From contig CAZNNH010000105.1 of assembly GCA_964574335.1 (NCBI GenBank), positions 1 through 21,295 on the forward strand: a stretch of DNA of 21,295 nt, given 5' to 3'. Below are positions 1-10,176 of the stretch, piece by piece; the first letter of the stretch is position 1; each line of letters begins with the position of its first letter. The DNA is from CAZNNH01 sp964574335. GTDB lineage: Bacteria; Acidobacteriota; Vicinamibacteria; Fen-336. The notes under the pieces are model-generated. The model was not told the origin of the DNA, searched no databases, and worked only from the letters and a program-made list of their open reading frames with translations. A program made the translations under genes and the position numbers.

Positions 1-311
1 ACGGCCACGGCCGGGTCCCCGCCGTGGAGGTGATGGTGGCCACCCCCTTCATCCGCGACTGCATCATCAACAAGGACAAGACCAAGCTGATCCACGAGGC
101 GATCGCGGCGGGGGTCTCCCAGTACGGGATGCAGACATTCGACCAGGCCGTCTTCCAGCTCTTCAAGAAGGAGCTCATCACCTACGACGAGGCGCTTCGC
201 CGCGCCAGCAACCCGGACGAGTTCAAGCTCAAGATCCAGGGGATCCAGTCGACCTCCGACATGGCCGCCGAGGAGATGGAGTCGACGATGCAGTCCTTCG
301 AGATCGAGTGA
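1..311 (+). CDS. pilT: PilT-type pilus retraction ATPase, C-terminal part
   Basis: This is the last ~102 codons of a gene that begins left of the window; the frame is already open at base 3. The visible part matches the C-terminal helical region of PilT: the GRVPAVEVMVATPFIRDCI stretch, then the IREGK-like segment (here INKDKTKLIHEAI), QYGMQTFDQA, and a tail rich in acidic and Met residues (AAEEMES). PilT is the cytoplasmic hexameric ATPase that depolymerises type IV pili for twitching motility. The nucleotide-binding motifs lie outside the window, so PilT is separated from its paralogue PilU and from PilB only by this C-terminal signature. The stop codon TGA overlaps the GTG start of recX by 4 nt, pointing to translational coupling. 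Confidence 0.88.
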   Translation, partial: GHGRVPAVEVMVATPFIRDCIINKDKTKLIHEAIAAGVSQYGMQTFDQAVFQLFKKELITYDEALRRASNPDEFKLKIQGIQSTSDMAAEEMESTMQSFEIE

Positions 312-885
312 GCGCAGCCCCAAAGCCCCGCTGCGCCCGCACCGCGCCGGCCGGCGCCGTGCGGGCGTCCCCGAACCCGACGCCGCGATCCGCCTACCAG
401 GACGCTCTGCGGCGGCTGGCTCGGCGCGACCACTCGGAGCACGAGCTGCGTTCCGCGCTACGGCGCCGAGGCCACTCGGAGGAGGAGGTCGATCGCGCCC
501 TCGAGCGGCTGCGGCGGTCCGGCTACGTCGACGACCGCAGCTACGCTCTCCGCTTCGCCCGCTCCCACCTACGAAACCAGGGGCTGGGCCGGGTCCGTAT
601 CCGGGCAGCGCTCCGGGCCCGGGGAGTGGAGCGGGAGCTCCTGGAAGAGGGGCTGGCCGCGGCGCTCGGCGAGGCGAGCGAAGACCAGATCCTCGAGGAC
701 CTGGCCTGCCGCTACTGGGAGCGGCACCGCCGCGACCCGCCCGCGAGGCGGCTGCGCAAGCTCTGGGCCTTCCTGATCCGGCGCGGCTTCCCGGGCGCGC
801 TGGTGGCCGAGCGGCTGCGGGCCCTCTGGCCCGACCGCGGGGAGGAGCTGGGATGGCTCTCCGGCGCCGAGGAGGGGGAGACGGC

Positions 886-889
<4 letters not shown>
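308..889 (+). CDS. recX: Regulatory protein RecX
   Basis: A 193-aa, very Arg-rich protein that starts at GTG, overlapping the pilT stop (GTGA). After a ~28-residue low-complexity N-terminus it shows the RecX three-helix repeats: ALRRLARRDHSEHELRSAL, then RRRGHSEEEVDRALERLRR followed by GYVDDRSYALRFARSH, then a region with QGLGRVRIRAALRARGV. RecX binds the RecA filament and modulates (usually limits) its recombinase and coprotease activity. Bacteria often place recX between recA and alaS; here alaS follows directly, but pilT rather than recA lies upstream. The C-terminal repeat (LIRRGFPGALVAERLRALW) is intact, so the protein appears full length. Confidence 0.9.
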
Positions 890-3541
<2,652 letters not shown>

Positions 3542-3549
<8 letters not shown>

Positions 3550-4339
3550 CGCAAGCCGACCGGCCCGGGTCCATTGGCTCCTGGCCTTCGGTCTCGTCGG
3601 GCTGGGCCTCGCCCCATCCGCGAGCGCCCAGATCTACACCCGGGTCAACCGGGACGGCGTGATCGAGGCCACCAACATCCCGGACTCGCGCGGGTTCCGC
3701 CTCGTCTACCCGGGCAAGGGCACGCTGATCCATTCCCGGGGTTTCCGCGGCACCTACCGTGGCGAGTTCGACCACCACATCCAGGCCGCCGCCGCCGCTC
3801 ACGGGGTGAGCATGGACCTGATCCGGGCCGTGATCCAGGTCGAGTCCGCCTACGACCGGCTGGCCGTCTCGTCCAAGGGCGCCAAGGGGCTGATGCAGCT
3901 CATGCCGGCCACGGCCCGGCGGCTGGGCGTCTTCGACGTCTTCGACCCGCGCCAGAACGTGATGGGTGGGACCCGCTACCTGCGTCTGCTTCTCGACCTC
4001 TTCGGCGGCAACATCCCGTTGGCGCTGGCTGCCTACAACGCGGGAGAGAACGCCGTCCGCCGCTACGGCGGGATCCCCCCCTACAAGGAGACACGCGGCT
4101 ACGTCAAGAAGGTGCAGTCGCTGCTCTCGGAGGTCGGACACAGCCAGATCATCTCCTTCCCCGCCGCGCGGAGGCGTGGTGCCTGGCTGGCACGGGCCGG
4201 CAGCGGGGGCCGCCGGGCGGTCTCCCCGGCCCGTCCGGCCGTCTACTATCAGTGGCGCGACCAAGAGGGACAGCACCACGTGGCCGAGCAGCCGCCGGCC
4301 GAGGGGACCCGCTACAGCATGATCCGCGCCTTGCCCTGA
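3542..4339 (+). CDS. Lytic transglycosylase (SLT domain), secreted
   Basis: A 265-aa protein starting at ATG 3542, 8 nt inside the end of alaS. Residues 1-29 form a signal peptide (Arg at 6 and 9, hydrophobic core WLLAFGLVGLGLA, cleavage ASA-Q). Residues ~75-200 are an SLT/goose-lysozyme-like domain: catalytic Glu101 in IQVESAYD, then SSKGAKGLMQLMPATA, DPRQNVMGGTRYL and ALAAYNAGENAV. This architecture cleaves the MurNAc-GlcNAc bond of peptidoglycan to give 1,6-anhydroMurNAc in the periplasm. Short segments just after the signal peptide (IYTRVNRDGVIEATNIPD) and at the C-terminus (VYYQWRDQEGQHHVAEQPP) both resemble the DUF4124-type motif, so the catalytic domain seems flanked by two copies. Cotranscription with pilT suggests wall opening for envelope machines, but that is inference. 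Confidence 0.9.
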
Positions 4340-4365
4340 CCGGCGCCGATGTCGGCCGACACACG

Positions 4366-5679
4366 ATGAGCGAGCCCAACCAGCCGTCCCGAGACCAGAG
4401 CCTGTTCCTCGGGCACGTCGACCGGGGCAAGGCGCTGTTCGATCAGAAGCGCTTCGGCGAGGCCGAGCACGAGCTCGAGGAGGCCTATCTGATCCGGCCT
4501 CGGGATCCCAAGGTCCTGAACCTGCTGGGGCTGGTCTACTTCCGCCAGCACAAGCTGGAGAAGGCCGAGGAGGTCTACCGGAAGCTGGCCGGAGAGAGTC
4601 CGGACGCCGACACCCTCTTCTACAACCTCGGCCTGATCTACTTCAAGCTCGATCGCCTCGACGAGTCGGAGGCGGCCTTCCTCAAGGCGCAGGAGCTGTC
4701 GAGCACCGATCATCCCAAGATCTGCTTCTATCTCGGCTCCATCTACGAGCGCCAGCGCCGCTTCCAGGACGCGATCTTCCAGTACCGTCAGGCTGGCGCC
4801 AACCTGATGGTGCAGCGGATCCAGGGCCGGGTGGAGCCGGCTCCCCCCCAGGCCCCCAGGCCCAGGGCCAAGCCTCGTGCCAAGCCCGATGCCGACGACA
4901 CGGCGGAGTTCAAGCCCAAGGAGATCGAGGAGATCTTCGGCCGCCGCGAGGTGCTGCCCCGGCAGCCCAAGCCTCTGGGTCCGAGTGTGCTGGCGCCGGG
5001 TGCCGCAGTCGACGCCAACGACACCGCGCGCTTCAAGGTCCGCAGTGGCGGGGCCCAGCCCCACACCCAGCCGCTCCGGGCAACCAGCCCCGCGCCCGCC
5101 GAGGTGAGCCGCTCGGAGCCTTTCCACCTGCTCCAGCCCAACCTGCTCGAGGTGTCCTTCACCGGCAAGCTCTTCTTCAAGCAGGGCACCCTCTACTCCT
5201 ACAGTGGCAACCTCACCTTCTGGGTGAAGGAGAAGCGCCCGGGCGGGACACCAGCCCTGGTCATCGTCACCGGGGCCGGACGGGTCCTGCTGCTCGAGAA
5301 GGACCGCCAGATCTCCTTCCTCCACGTGGGAGACCAGCCGGTCTTCGTCGAGCCCGCCCACCTGCTGGCCTGCGAGGACACCCTGACGCCACGCTACGAG
5401 CCGTTCGGGGCGGCCCAGGCCGCCGAGTTCCTGGTCCTCGAAGGACGCGGCATGGCCGCCGTGTCGCTGAGCGGCCGCCCGATCCACCTGTCGGTGACCC
5501 CCCAGTACCCGGTCTCGCTTCCCTTCAGCTCCGTGGTGAGCTGGACTGGAAAGCTCTCCCCGAGCCTGGTCGAGGACGAGCAGCTCCGGGAGGTCATCCT
5601 CTCGGGAGAGGGGGACGGCCGCCCCCTGGTCCGCCTCAGCGGCAGCGGACACGTCCTCGTCGAGCAGGCGCCTGACTGA
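4366..5679 (+). CDS. TPR protein with C-terminal AIM24-like domain
   Basis: A 437-aa protein beginning at ATG 4366 (MSEPNQPSRDQSLF), 26 nt after the transglycosylase stop; no clear ribosome site. The open frame extends further upstream, but that part overlaps the transglycosylase and is not protein-like. Residues ~18-147 form about four tetratricopeptide repeats (GKALFDQKRFGEAEHELEEA; LGLVYFRQHKLEKAEEVYRK; LGLIYFKLDRLDESEAAFLK; LGSIYERQRRFQDAIFQYRQ). Residues ~148-262 are a Pro/Arg/Lys-rich linker with two related short motifs (DDTAEFKPKE and NDTARFKVRS). Residues ~265-437 are a beta-rich domain with VTGAGRVLLLE, ISFLHVGDQPVFVEPAHLLA and SGSGHVLVEQ, like the AIM24/TIGR00266 beta-sandwich family. 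No signal peptide, so it is probably cytoplasmic. Function unknown; TPRs suggest a protein-binding scaffold. Confidence 0.8.
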   Translation: MSEPNQPSRDQSLFLGHVDRGKALFDQKRFGEAEHELEEAYLIRPRDPKVLNLLGLVYFRQHKLEKAEEVYRKLAGESPDADTLFYNLGLIYFKLDRLDESEAAFLKAQELSSTDHPKICFYLGSIYERQRRFQDAIFQYRQAGANLMVQRIQGRVEPAPPQAPRPRAKPRAKPDADDTAEFKPKEIEEIFGRREVLPRQPKPLGPSVLAPGAAVDANDTARFKVRSGGAQPHTQPLRATSPAPAEVSRSEPFHLLQPNLLEVSFTGKLFFKQGTLYSYSGNLTFWVKEKRPGGTPALVIVTGAGRVLLLEKDRQISFLHVGDQPVFVEPAHLLACEDTLTPRYEPFGAAQAAEFLVLEGRGMAAVSLSGRPIHLSVTPQYPVSLPFSSVVSWTGKLSPSLVEDEQLREVILSGEGDGRPLVRLSGSGHVLVEQAPD

Positions 5680-5700
5680 GGAGGCCGGCTCCCTGCGGCG

Positions 5701-6363
5701 TTACGCGCTCGGCGGTGGCGGCGGCGGCGCCGGTACCGTTGCCGTCTCCGGGAAGTAGGCCCGGTAAAGGAGCGCCTGGGCCAACAGGATGACCGGTCCG
5801 GCCACCAGCAGGCCAACGCCGCAAACGATGGCTCCGCCCATCGCGATCAGCCCCATCACCAGCCAGAAGACCCCGGCCATCAGCCACTCGTCTTTGAGCG
5901 TCTCGAAGCTCAGCTTCATCGCCTCGATGCCGTCCATGCGCTTGTCCGCCACCAATGGCAGCGCGAACATCAGGAGGCCCCCGACCACCAGACCGGGGAG
6001 CACACACAGGGCACTCCCGATGAGCTGGGCGACCACGATCAGCAGGCCCGCTACCGATGCCGGCGCCAGCACATCCTGGACGTCAAACAACTGGGGCACG
6101 TCGATCTTCTGGCCGCGGAGCTGCCTGAGGGCCATCCGGTAGGCGCCCACGCCGAGCACGCCGAAAGGCACCCCACCGACGATCCCGCCGATGCCGAACG
6201 TCACGCTGCCGAGGAGCGTGGCCACCAGGCCCCCAATCACGGCGAACAGCAGTGTCACCAGGATCCAGGTGGCCGCCTCCTGCTGGAACAGCCTCCAGGC
6301 CGGGCCCAGGACGTCGAAGTTGACCTTCCGCTGCGGCGCGTAACCCTGAAGTGGCGATGGCAT
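5701..6363 (-). CDS. Multi-pass membrane protein, function unknown
   Basis: A 220-aa protein starting at ATG (6361-6363) with a good ribosome site (GGGAGGAGCAGC) just upstream. After a polar N-terminus (residues 1-30, containing VNFDVLGPAWRLFQQE) there are about five to six hydrophobic segments, approximately at 32-53, 56-78, 103-125, 126-140 and 160-200, ending in a Pro-rich tail (PAPPPPPPSA). The loop LPLVADKRMDGIEAMKLSFE resembles the conserved loop of bacterial integral membrane proteins of the DUF4013/YciC-like type, in which members often sit in the inner membrane without known activity. I do not recognise a catalytic motif. The gene is convergent with the TPR-AIM24-like gene (21 nt between stops) and separated from lolA by 125 nt that hold a promoter candidate. 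Confidence 0.75.
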   Translation of the reverse strand: MPSPLQGYAPQRKVNFDVLGPAWRLFQQEAATWILVTLLFAVIGGLVATLLGSVTFGIGGIVGGVPFGVLGVGAYRMALRQLRGQKIDVPQLFDVQDVLAPASVAGLLIVVAQLIGSALCVLPGLVVGGLLMFALPLVADKRMDGIEAMKLSFETLKDEWLMAGVFWLVMGLIAMGGAIVCGVGLLVAGPVILLAQALLYRAYFPETATVPAPPPPPPSA

Positions 6364-6433
6364 GCTGCTCCTCCCATTCAGCCGAAGACGACGATCGGGA
6401 CGACTGCACTTGTATTCGCGAAGGGCAAAAGAG

Positions 6434-6463
6434 ACAGTAGCGGAGCGACGCGAGCGCTGTCAA
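6434..6463 (-). promoter_or_regulatory. Sigma70-like promoter candidate for the membrane protein gene
   Basis: On the minus strand a perfect -35 hexamer TTGACA (6463-6458) is followed after 18 bp by TACTGT (6439-6434), which keeps the key T, A and final T of the -10 box. A start near 6427 would leave a 5' leader of about 64 nt before the ATG at 6363. It is the only such pair in the 125-nt gap between lolA and this gene. Confidence 0.45.
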
Positions 6464-6488
6464 GCGGCGGCGAGAAGGGCGCGTCGGC

Positions 6489-7130
6489 TCAGTCGAGATC
6501 GGACTCGGAGACGCCCGGAGGCAGCGAGAGCTGGAAGGCGTCGCGCGGCAGCTTGGCGTTGATCCTCACGTCCGAGAAGCGGATCGTGGTCTGGTCCCCG
6601 GTGGGCTCGGTGAGACGGGTCTGCACCGGCACGTGGCGCCGCTTCTCCACCCACAGCCGGATCGACGAGAACAGGCCGGACGACTGGTGGCCGGGCCTCG
6701 GCTCGAGCTCCAGGACATGGGTCGGCTCGCCACCGACCGTCTCTTCGCCCAGCAACGTCACCCGGTACTTGTCTCCCAGCTCGGCAGCGCCGGGTCCGAA
6801 GCCGACCAGGAGGTCCGACTCTCCCTTGGCGGTGCCGCGGAAGACCTGCTTGGTCTGGGGCACGTAGCGGGCGAACCGGCCGTCCTTGATCAGCATCACG
6901 CTGGGCTGGGGCAGGGTGTAGTCCCAGCGCAGGCGTCCCGGAACCTGCAGGATCACCCGGCCCTGCCGCTCCTCGGTCTCGTCCAGCAACACCAGCGTCC
7001 GCCCCTCGACAAAGCTGGCCTGAAGCGTCTTCAGGGAGCGCCCCGCCTCCTCCAGAGAGGCCAGCACCCCGCCCGCGTCCCCACTCGGAAGGAGCAGCAG
7101 GACGAGCGCCCAGGCGACAGCGGTCATCAC
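6489..7130 (-). CDS. lolA: LolA-like outer-membrane lipoprotein carrier
   Basis: A 213-aa protein in the LolA/LolB-like fold family, which ferries lipoproteins across the periplasm. Diagnostic stretches are TLQASFVEGR near the N-terminus, LQVPGRLRWDYTLPQPSVML, IKDGRFARYVPQTKQVFRG, and the C-terminal IRFSDVRINAKLPRDAFQL. The start is either GTG 7130 (4-nt overlap GTGA with the ABC gene stop) or the adjacent ATG 7127; both imply coupling. The N-terminus is a hydrophobic export signal (AVAWALVLLLLPSGDAGG) but lacks the usual positive charge, so the true start could differ. Its neighbour is an ABC ATPase of the LolD/MacB type, which supports a lipoprotein or envelope-lipid role. LolA versus a related DUF-type carrier is not settled by sequence reading alone. 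Confidence 0.8.
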   Translation of the reverse strand: MMTAVAWALVLLLLPSGDAGGVLASLEEAGRSLKTLQASFVEGRTLVLLDETEERQGRVILQVPGRLRWDYTLPQPSVMLIKDGRFARYVPQTKQVFRGTAKGESDLLVGFGPGAAELGDKYRVTLLGEETVGGEPTHVLELEPRPGHQSSGLFSSIRLWVEKRRHVPVQTRLTEPTGDQTTIRFSDVRINAKLPRDAFQLSLPPGVSESDLD

Positions 7131-7894
7131 GAGGGCTGGCCGGCGGCGCTGACCGCAGCCACCGCGGGGATGCTCCCATCCGGTCGAACCACGTGGCCGT
7201 CCCGCACCTCGACGATCCGATCGGCCACCTGGGCGGCTTCGCGGTTGTGGGTGATCATCACCACGGTCTGCCCCCGGTCGTTCAGCGACCCGAACAGGTC
7301 CAGCACCATCTGGCTGTTGACGGAGTCGAGGTTGCCGGTGGGCTCGTCGGCCAGCAGAATGGCCGGCTGGTTGACCAGGGCGCGGGCGATCGCCACCCGT
7401 TGCTGCTCACCGGCCGAGAGGTCGAGCGGCTTCATCGTCACCTTGTGGGAGAGGCCGATCATCTCGAGAAGCTCCATGATCCGGCGCCGCGAAGGGGCGC
7501 CGTTGCCCTGGATCTGGCCCACGATCTCCAGGTTCCCGCCAACGCTCAGCGTCGGGAGCAGGTTGAAGCGCTGGAACACGAAGCCGATCTTCTGCCGCCT
7601 CACCCGGGTCCTCTCGGCATCCGAGGCGGTGGAGATCTCGATCCCATCCACCAGCACCTTCCCCGAGGTCGGATGCGCCAGGCCTCCGAGCAGGTGGAGC
7701 AGCGTCGACTTCCCGGATCCAGAGGGTCCCACGATGGCGACGAACTCGCCCCGACGGACCGCCATGTCCACGCCGCGCAGAGCCAGCACCTCGATCTTCC
7801 CGACGTGGTACACCATCCGAAGATCGACCGCCTGCAGGATGGTGTCGCTGCTTTCGCTCAGCCGAATCTCCGCATCGGAAACCCGTGGTCCCAC
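7127..7894 (-). CDS. ABC transporter ATP-binding protein (LolD/MacB type)
   Basis: A 255-aa ATPase subunit with every nucleotide-binding motif: Walker A GPSGSGKST (56-64), Q-loop Gln108 in FVFQRFNLLP, signature LSAGEQQ (159-165, Ala for the usual Gly), Walker B ILLADE with Glu184, D-loop NLD, and the switch His in VMITHN. The pattern, including TLSVGGNLEI after the Q-loop and DEPTGNLDS, places it in the LolD/MacB/FtsE group that drives lipoprotein release or mechanotransmission rather than classical uptake. No permease gene is adjacent. Start is GTG 7894 with no strong ribosome site, so it is uncertain by a few codons. It lies 58 nt downstream of rtcA and overlaps lolA. Confidence 0.9.
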   Translation of the reverse strand: MGPRVSDAEIRLSESSDTILQAVDLRMVYHVGKIEVLALRGVDMAVRRGEFVAIVGPSGSGKSTLLHLLGGLAHPTSGKVLVDGIEISTASDAERTRVRRQKIGFVFQRFNLLPTLSVGGNLEIVGQIQGNGAPSRRRIMELLEMIGLSHKVTMKPLDLSAGEQQRVAIARALVNQPAILLADEPTGNLDSVNSQMVLDLFGSLNDRGQTVVMITHNREAAQVADRIVEVRDGHVVRPDGSIPAVAAVSAAGQPS

Positions 7895-7952
7895 TGCTGC
7901 GTGCGGGGGGCCTCGGAGGGGCGGGTAATGCTAGCCCCGCCACTCGGGCAGG

Positions 7953-8993
7953 TCAACCGCGCTCGACCTCGAAGCCGCCGGGGCCCCCCGCCCGCCCCCA
8001 GGTACGGGCACGCACGCCGAAGAGCGAGGCCACCTCGACCACTGTCTGCAGGTGGCGGGTGACCTCCACCGTCGTCACCCGACCACCGCATCCGCCGGCC
8101 GCCAGCGGGACGACGAGTTGGTCTGCCAGGTGCCCGTCCACCGCCCCCTCGGCGTCGATCTGCCGGAGCAGGCGCCGGGTCAGGCGCTCGGCCAGCACCT
8201 CGGAGCGAAGCCCTCGCCGTCCCAGCTCGGACAGCGCCAGACGCCCTCGCTCGAAGACGGCTTCCAGATAGAGGTACGACCCTGGCGAGGCGACGGGTGG
8301 CTCGTGGACCAGGCAATCGATCTCCAGCCGTCGCTCCTCCCACAGCAGCGCGCGGGCTGCCTGCGCCTGTCGCTCCGCCACCTCCCCTCGGACCCGACCC
8401 GCGCCCGATACGCCGCGGAGGGCCAGAAGGTCTCCCCGAGCCTCGAGGTGGAGCGGCGAGCCTGGACCGGACCAGGGCTCCACCCGGGCCCCCACCTCCC
8501 CGCCACCGGGCGGATAGAAGCCGGCGCGCCTGAGCTCCGCCCGCAGGCGCAGGCCCGCCCCTTCGACGACCGAGGCCCAGTGTCGCGAGAGAAACTCGAA
8601 GGCCGGGCTCTGGGGCACGTGGGTGCCCCCCGTCACCTCCACCGAGCTCGCCTGGTCGGCGCGTGCCAGCGCCGGCAGCACCGTCTGCAGCACCAGCGTC
8701 ACGGCGCCGGCGGTAGCGATCTCGAATCGGAACTCCCCGGAGGTCACTGGCCCCGGCTCGAAACGCAGGTCCGGAGATCCCTCGAAGGCGCCGCCGACGC
8801 GGGCTTGACAGGCCATGGCGGCGGCGCGCACGGCGGCCAGGTGCTGAGGGCGCAGCCCGGGTTGGGGTCGGCCCGCCCGGATCCGTGAGATCTGGAAGCC
8901 CTGCCCGGTGACCGCCGACAGCGTGAGGGCAGCACGCAGGATCTGCCCACCGGCCTCCCCTCGTGAGCCATCCAGGCTCAGCAGTCCGCTCAC
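7953..8993 (-). CDS. rtcA: RNA 3'-terminal phosphate cyclase
   Basis: A 346-aa RtcA family protein that uses ATP to convert an RNA 3'-phosphate to a 2',3'-cyclic phosphate through an enzyme-AMP intermediate. Signature sequences: LDGSRGEAGGQILRAAL (residues 7-23; the family norm is GEGGGQ, so one Gly is Ala), RPQPGLRPQHLAAVRAA, GGTHVPQSPAFEFL, GFYPPGGGEV, and near the end DGHLADQLVVPLA followed by VTRHLQT, where His314 matches the adenylated His of Escherichia coli RtcA. Length is normal. Start is GTG 8993. No rtcB ligase or rtcR regulator gene is in the window; neighbours are an unknown small protein upstream and the ABC ATPase downstream. Confidence 0.93.
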   Translation of the reverse strand: MSGLLSLDGSRGEAGGQILRAALTLSAVTGQGFQISRIRAGRPQPGLRPQHLAAVRAAAMACQARVGGAFEGSPDLRFEPGPVTSGEFRFEIATAGAVTLVLQTVLPALARADQASSVEVTGGTHVPQSPAFEFLSRHWASVVEGAGLRLRAELRRAGFYPPGGGEVGARVEPWSGPGSPLHLEARGDLLALRGVSGAGRVRGEVAERQAQAARALLWEERRLEIDCLVHEPPVASPGSYLYLEAVFERGRLALSELGRRGLRSEVLAERLTRRLLRQIDAEGAVDGHLADQLVVPLAAGGCGGRVTTVEVTRHLQTVVEVASLFGVRARTWGRAGGPGGFEVERG

Positions 8994-9033
8994 GCCAGCC
9001 CCGGGGAGGGCCGGGTCGGCTGGACGGGCCCGG

Positions 9034-9459
9034 CTATGCCGGCCGGGCGGCCGCCACCCGCTGTGACTCTGGAGGCACGAAGTAGCCGGGTACCGCCCCG
9101 ATCAGCCGAAGCCGGGGTGGACCCGCGAAGTGCGACAAGAGGGCCTCTTGGGCCTGCGGATAGGTCTCGGCGGGAAAGAAGCGCTCCACCACCTCCCGCA
9201 CCCCGTTCTCGCACGGCCTCTCGAACCGAAGCCGCAGCACCGGCACCAGGTCCTCCTCGGCGTACCCGGAGTTCCACCAGGCCGACCGCTCGGCGACCCA
9301 GAACGAGACGTTCTCGACGCTGACGCTGCGGCTGTGCCGGTTCTCCATCATGTACCGCCACAGCTCGAACTCGCTGAGCGGGACATAGCGCAGGGTCTCG
9401 CCCTCGTCCAGCCCGTCCAGGCGGCATCGCACCAGCGCGACGTGATCCTCCGCGGCCAT
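9034..9459 (-). CDS. Uncharacterised protein, 141 aa
   Basis: I do not recognise this protein. The open frame runs up to 9705, but the N-terminal part overlaps tdk and reads as low-complexity Arg-rich sequence, so I start it at ATG 9459 (MAAEDHVALVRCRL). It is soluble, with no signal peptide or membrane segment, and contains an aromatic-rich middle (LSEFELWRYMMENRHSR, FWVAERSAWWNSGY), an acidic patch, and a C-terminal GYFVPPESQRVAAARPA. The amino-acid composition (mixed acidic, aromatic, few Arg runs) is that of a real protein, unlike the shadow frames around it. It lies between tdk and rtcA in the same direction, 40 nt before rtcA. No clear ribosome site is visible. Confidence 0.6.
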   Translation of the reverse strand: MAAEDHVALVRCRLDGLDEGETLRYVPLSEFELWRYMMENRHSRSVSVENVSFWVAERSAWWNSGYAEEDLVPVLRLRFERPCENGVREVVERFFPAETYPQAQEALLSHFAGPPRLRLIGAVPGYFVPPESQRVAAARPA

Positions 9460-9578
9460 GGGTTGCGGTTGCAGCAAGGGCCGTGCCCGGAGTCCCCACA
9501 GGGCGGCAACTCGTTCTCGTGTAGAGGCTTCTCCCCTTCGATGGTGCCCGGCGCCGAACCCGGCGATCGTCCCCCATG

Positions 9579-10151
9579 TTACTCTTCGAAACGGCCGGGG
9601 CGGAAGCAGGCACGACAGCGAGCCTCGTAGACCTCGGCGCCGCCGACCACCACCCGGTCCTTGGCCTTGCCCAGCCGCTGGCTCCGGTTGGCGGGCGCCC
9701 CGCATTGCATGCAGATCGCCAGCGTCTTGTCGACGTACTCCGCGACCGCCATGAGCTGGGGCATCGGCTCGAAGGGGCGGCCGAGGTAGTCCTGGTCCAG
9801 CCCCGCAACGATGACGCGCACCCCGCGGCCCGCCAGATCGTTCACCACCTCCAGAAGCGAGAGGTCGAAGAACTGGCCCTCGTCGATCCCCACCACCTCG
9901 GTATCCGGGTCGGTCCGCTCGAGGATCTCCCCGGCCGAGGCCACGGCCAGCGAGGGAAGCTTCATGTCGGAGTGGCTCACGATCTGGCCCGCGCCGTAGC
10001 GGTCATCGAGCGCCGGCTTGAAGATCTGCACCTTCTGGCGGGCGATCTCGGCGCGACGGAGGCGCCGGATCAGCTCCTCGCTCTTGCCGCTGAACATGCT
10101 CCCGGCGATCACCTCGACCCAGCCGGTGGCACGGGGGGGAAACGGGCTCAT
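9579..10151 (-). CDS. tdk: Thymidine kinase (type II)
   Basis: A 190-aa enzyme that phosphorylates thymidine to dTMP with ATP in the salvage pathway. Start is ATG 10151, preceded by GAGAGGTGG 7 nt upstream; the longer open frame overlaps the efp end and is not conserved-looking. Motifs: P-loop GSMFSGKS (residues 17-24), catalytic Glu91 in DEGQFF (90-95), lasso-domain substrate loop ending GGAEVYEARC, and a structural zinc site with Cys147, Cys150, Cys179 and Cys182. All are intact and the length is typical of the tetrameric bacterial/human TK1-like family. It follows efp by 25 nt, so the two are probably cotranscribed. Confidence 0.95.
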   Translation of the reverse strand: MSPFPPRATGWVEVIAGSMFSGKSEELIRRLRRAEIARQKVQIFKPALDDRYGAGQIVSHSDMKLPSLAVASAGEILERTDPDTEVVGIDEGQFFDLSLLEVVNDLAGRGVRVIVAGLDQDYLGRPFEPMPQLMAVAEYVDKTLAICMQCGAPANRSQRLGKAKDRVVVGGAEVYEARCRACFRPGRFEE

Positions 10152-10176
10152 CGAACCACCTCTCGGGGCCGGCGCC

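Noticed and set aside
4312..5652. 446-aa open frame antisense to the TPR-AIM24-like gene
   Set aside because: It is the antisense image of the TPR coding frame; Leu/Glu/Gly-rich composition and no domain.
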